Below are positions 62,009-64,000 of a stretch of 64,000 nucleotides of DNA, one piece after another. Location of the stretch: NCBI RefSeq assembly GCF_004028635.1, contig NZ_RQJW01000003.1, positions 310,001 through 374,000 on the forward strand, written 5' to 3'. Position 1 is the stretch's first letter. The number at the start of each line of letters is the position of its first letter. Under the pieces are notes generated by a model. The model was given only the letters and a program-made list of their open reading frames with translations. It was not told where the DNA came from and searched no databases. This DNA comes from Streptomyces cyaneus. Lineage in GTDB: Bacteria; Actinomycetota; Actinomycetes; Streptomycetales; Streptomycetaceae. Made by a program: the position numbers and the translations under genes.

Positions 62009-63505
62009 CTATGCCTGTGCGCTGTTGCGTCCGCCCGGCTTCCTCGCCTTGGGCAGCGCCAACCGGATCTCCTCCCGCAGTTCGTTGATCCTCGGGTAGC
62101 TGGAGTACTCGGCGGTGAGCCGGTACATCTGGCGCAGCCGGTCCCAGGTGCGGCCGGACGAGTTCGAGCCCATGGACATCAGGGCCAGTCGTGCGTACCG
62201 GTCGGCCTGTTCGGGGTCGTCCGCGATGAAGCAGGCGGACGCCATGGACAGATGGTCGAAGATCTTCGACCGCTCCCGGCCGTCGATCCGCAGGGCCAGG
62301 GCCTTCTCCGCGTAGTGCTGGGCGTGGGCTGCCGCGCCGGGCTCGAACTCGGCCAGCGTGCGGTAGGCCAGGGCCTGCATGCCGTACAGATCCTCGTCCT
62401 TGAAGGTCTGCATCCAGCTCGGGGGCGGCACGTCGCTCTTGTCGGAGACGAAGAGGTCCTCCGCCTGTCCCAGGGTGCGGCGCATGGCCTGGCCCTTGCC
62501 CATCGACGCCTGTGCCCAGGCCTCGATGGTGTGGAACATGGCCCTGGTGCGCGGCAGCACCTCGTCGCCGGAGCCGGACTGGGCGAGTTTCATGAGGTCG
62601 AGTGCGTCGTCGGGTCGGCCGAGGTGCACCATCTGGCGAGCCGCTCGGGAGAGCGCCTCCCCGGCGCGGGGCCGGTCGCCGCCTTCTCTGGCCGCGTGGG
62701 CGGCGATGACGAAGTACTTCTGGGCCGTGGGTTCCAGGCCGACGTCGTGCGACATCCAGCCGGCGAGGACGGCGAGGTTGGCGGCGACGCCCCACAGGCG
62801 CCGCTGCAGATGTTCGGGGTGTCGGTAGGCGAGCATGCCGCCCACCTCGTTGAGTTGGCCTACGACTGCCTTGCGCTGCAGCCCGCCGCCGCGGGCCGCG
62901 TCCCAGGCCCGGAACACCTCTACCGAGCGCTCCAGTTCCTCGATCTCCTGTGAGCCGATCGGGGCCGCCTCGTACCGGTCGAACCCGGCGGGGTCGGCGT
63001 GCAAGGGGTCGTCGAACTGGGGGGCGTCGGCCTTGAGGGCCGGGTCGGTGTGCAGCCAGTCGTGCATGGCGCTGCTGAGTGCGGATCCCGCGGCGAGCGC
63101 GGCACCCGCGCCCACCAAGCCGCGTCGGTTGAGCATGAGGTCCATTCCCGTGAATTCGGTGAGGACCGCAGCCGTCCGCTCGGGCGCCCACGGCACACCG
63201 TCGGGATGCTCCACACTCCCGCCGTCCTGCCGTTTCCCCGCACGCCCGTGCCGGACCAGACCGAGGTCCTCGATGGTCACGACACGGCCGAGACGCTCGG
63301 TGAACAGGGCCGCCAGCACCCGTGGCACCGGATCGCGCGGGATCTCTCCCATGTCGATCCACCGACGCACCCGCGAGGTGTCGGTCGCCAGCTGGGGGTG
63401 GCCCATGGCCGCCGCCTGCCGGTTGACCAGCCTCGCGAGCTCGCCCTTGGACCAGCCGGCCAGGCCGAACAGGTCCGATAGGCGGGTGTTGGGTTCTCCG
63501 CTCAC
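62009..63505 (-). CDS. nsdA: NsdA-like TPR regulator of development and antibiotic production
   Basis: A 498-residue regulator. Residues 5-75 contain an HTH-like segment (LSDLFGLAGWSKGELARLVN, TDTSRVRRWIDMGEIPRD). Residues 200-480 form TPR-type helix pairs (AAHAAREGGDRPRAGEALSR, ALALRIDGRERSKIFDHLS). Length and sequence fit S. coelicolor NsdA, a negative regulator of sporulation and antibiotics. GTG 63505 is the standard start. Three tandem 10 bp repeats lie 60-90 bp upstream. Confidence 0.9.
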   Translation of the reverse strand: MSGEPNTRLSDLFGLAGWSKGELARLVNRQAAAMGHPQLATDTSRVRRWIDMGEIPRDPVPRVLAALFTERLGRVVTIEDLGLVRHGRAGKRQDGGSVEHPDGVPWAPERTAAVLTEFTGMDLMLNRRGLVGAGAALAAGSALSSAMHDWLHTDPALKADAPQFDDPLHADPAGFDRYEAAPIGSQEIEELERSVEVFRAWDAARGGGLQRKAVVGQLNEVGGMLAYRHPEHLQRRLWGVAANLAVLAGWMSHDVGLEPTAQKYFVIAAHAAREGGDRPRAGEALSRAARQMVHLGRPDDALDLMKLAQSGSGDEVLPRTRAMFHTIEAWAQASMGKGQAMRRTLGQAEDLFVSDKSDVPPPSWMQTFKDEDLYGMQALAYRTLAEFEPGAAAHAQHYAEKALALRIDGRERSKIFDHLSMASACFIADDPEQADRYARLALMSMGSNSSGRTWDRLRQMYRLTAEYSSYPRINELREEIRLALPKARKPGGRNSAQA

Positions 63506-63566
63506 GTCAAGCCCCCAGGTTCTCGGCTGAGTTGACAGTAGCCCGGTGAGAGTTGCCCCGGGACTA

Positions 63567-63596
63567 TTCGCCAGGGTTCGCCAGGGTGCGCCAGAT
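63567..63596. repeat. Three tandem decamers upstream of nsdA
   Basis: TTCGCCAGGG, TTCGCCAGGG and TGCGCCAGAT follow at one-helical-turn spacing. GTTCGCC-AGGGT-GCG at 63576-63590 also fits the ClgR-type box GTTCGCY-N5-GCG as I recall it. Confidence 0.55.
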
Positions 63597-63750
63597 GGTG
63601 TGCCACTGGGCATCGGGTGTCAGGTAGGAACGCGCCACCCCGACCCGGTCGCCCTATTGATACGGCTGGTGCATTCCCCAGGGTGTACCCGGGCGGCCGG
63701 ATCGGGCGGCGCTTTGACTTCGCAGGCACACGAAGGGATCTGTCTCTCCC

Positions 63751-64000
63751 ATGTACGCAGCATCGTCCTCCGTGTCCGCCCCACCCCGGTCGCTGCGCCC
63801 CCGCCCGGCGGGCGGCGGCCCCTACCTCGACCCCGCGCGGCCGACGGCCGCCCCCGTGCTCGGAGCGGGCCGGACGCGGCGCCCCGCGGGGCTCGGCACG
63901 CAACCGCTCAGCGGGAGACTCGACTTGTCCGGCCCTCAGGGCGCCCAGCTGCGTTCGGCGATCGCGTCGGTGCACCGGATCTGTCCGGAGTTCGCTCCGG
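63751..64000 (+). CDS. N-terminal part of an unidentified protein, cut by window end
   Basis: An open frame begins at ATG 63751 and runs off the window, giving 83 residues. The first 55 are Pro/Arg/Ala-rich and disordered; then LSGRLDLSGPQGAQLRSAIA and SVHRICPEFAP begin an ordered domain. It may be a phosphotransferase-family protein, but that is a guess. It is divergent from nsdA with 245 bp between starts. Confidence 0.6.
   Translation, partial: MYAASSSVSAPPRSLRPRPAGGGPYLDPARPTAAPVLGAGRTRRPAGLGTQPLSGRLDLSGPQGAQLRSAIASVHRICPEFAP

Noticed and set aside
1..64000. Genomic island or integrative element
   Set aside because: No integrase, transposase, tRNA attachment site or change in codon use was seen.

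Overview
The window is high-GC actinobacterial chromosome and almost certainly comes from a Streptomyces species. Hallmarks are a sortase-anchored long chaplin, an SsgA-like protein, an NsdA homologue, a melC1-melC2 tyrosinase operon, a clpP3-clpP4-popR locus, a streptophobe-type membrane protein, and a family 2B encapsulin operon for 2-methylisoborneol. GTG and TTG starts are common. I found no tRNA, rRNA, transposase, integrase, phage gene or CRISPR array, so I read it as ordinary chromosome.

Layout. 0-12.9 kb holds housekeeping and oxidoreductase genes: a serine hydrolase, an F420-type LLM enzyme, aldo/keto reductases, a Tat-secreted type II cholesterol-oxidase-like flavoenzyme, tyrosinase with its copper caddie, RNase HI and a zinc alcohol dehydrogenase. 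13.0-16.5 kb is the encapsulin shell, terpene cyclase and GPP methyltransferase operon, closed by a strong terminator. 16.6-21.7 kb holds a lipoprotein SGNH esterase, an epoxide hydrolase, clpP3-clpP4 with PopR-type operators, popR and an anti-sigma-type ATPase. 21.8-28.5 kb is an envelope-signalling cluster: a DUF6777-like membrane protein, a streptophobe-type protein, a Ser/Thr kinase, an SH3-like protein and a two-FHA ABC transporter. 28.6-39.1 kb has scattered metabolic genes, an adenosine deaminase, a glycine-rich secreted protein, a sphingomyelinase and a GH19 chitinase with two adjacent DasR-like operators.

39.1-46.2 kb is the most intriguing region. It is a six-gene minus-strand set: GntR/HutC regulator, 2x[4Fe-4S] ferredoxin, ABC binding protein fused to a NosL-like domain, permease, ATPase, and an AprA/fumarate-reductase-type flavoprotein fused to HEAT repeats. 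It looks like import of a small anion or organosulfur compound coupled to a flavin/Fe-S redox reaction, but the substrate is unknown. 46.5-64 kb contains an ECF sigma/YCII pair, a fused ArsR-SRPBCC regulator, acetyltransferases, a long chaplin, secreted and cytosolic alpha/beta hydrolases, a baeRF-like protein, an SsgA-like protein, a PAS-SpoIIE phosphatase and nsdA.

At the DNA level, short tandem repeats begin at or beside stop codons in several places (16478, 61934, 42006, near 28561). Several well-formed palindromes sit in promoter regions. All function statements are from reading the sequence and recalled family knowledge; no database search was run.
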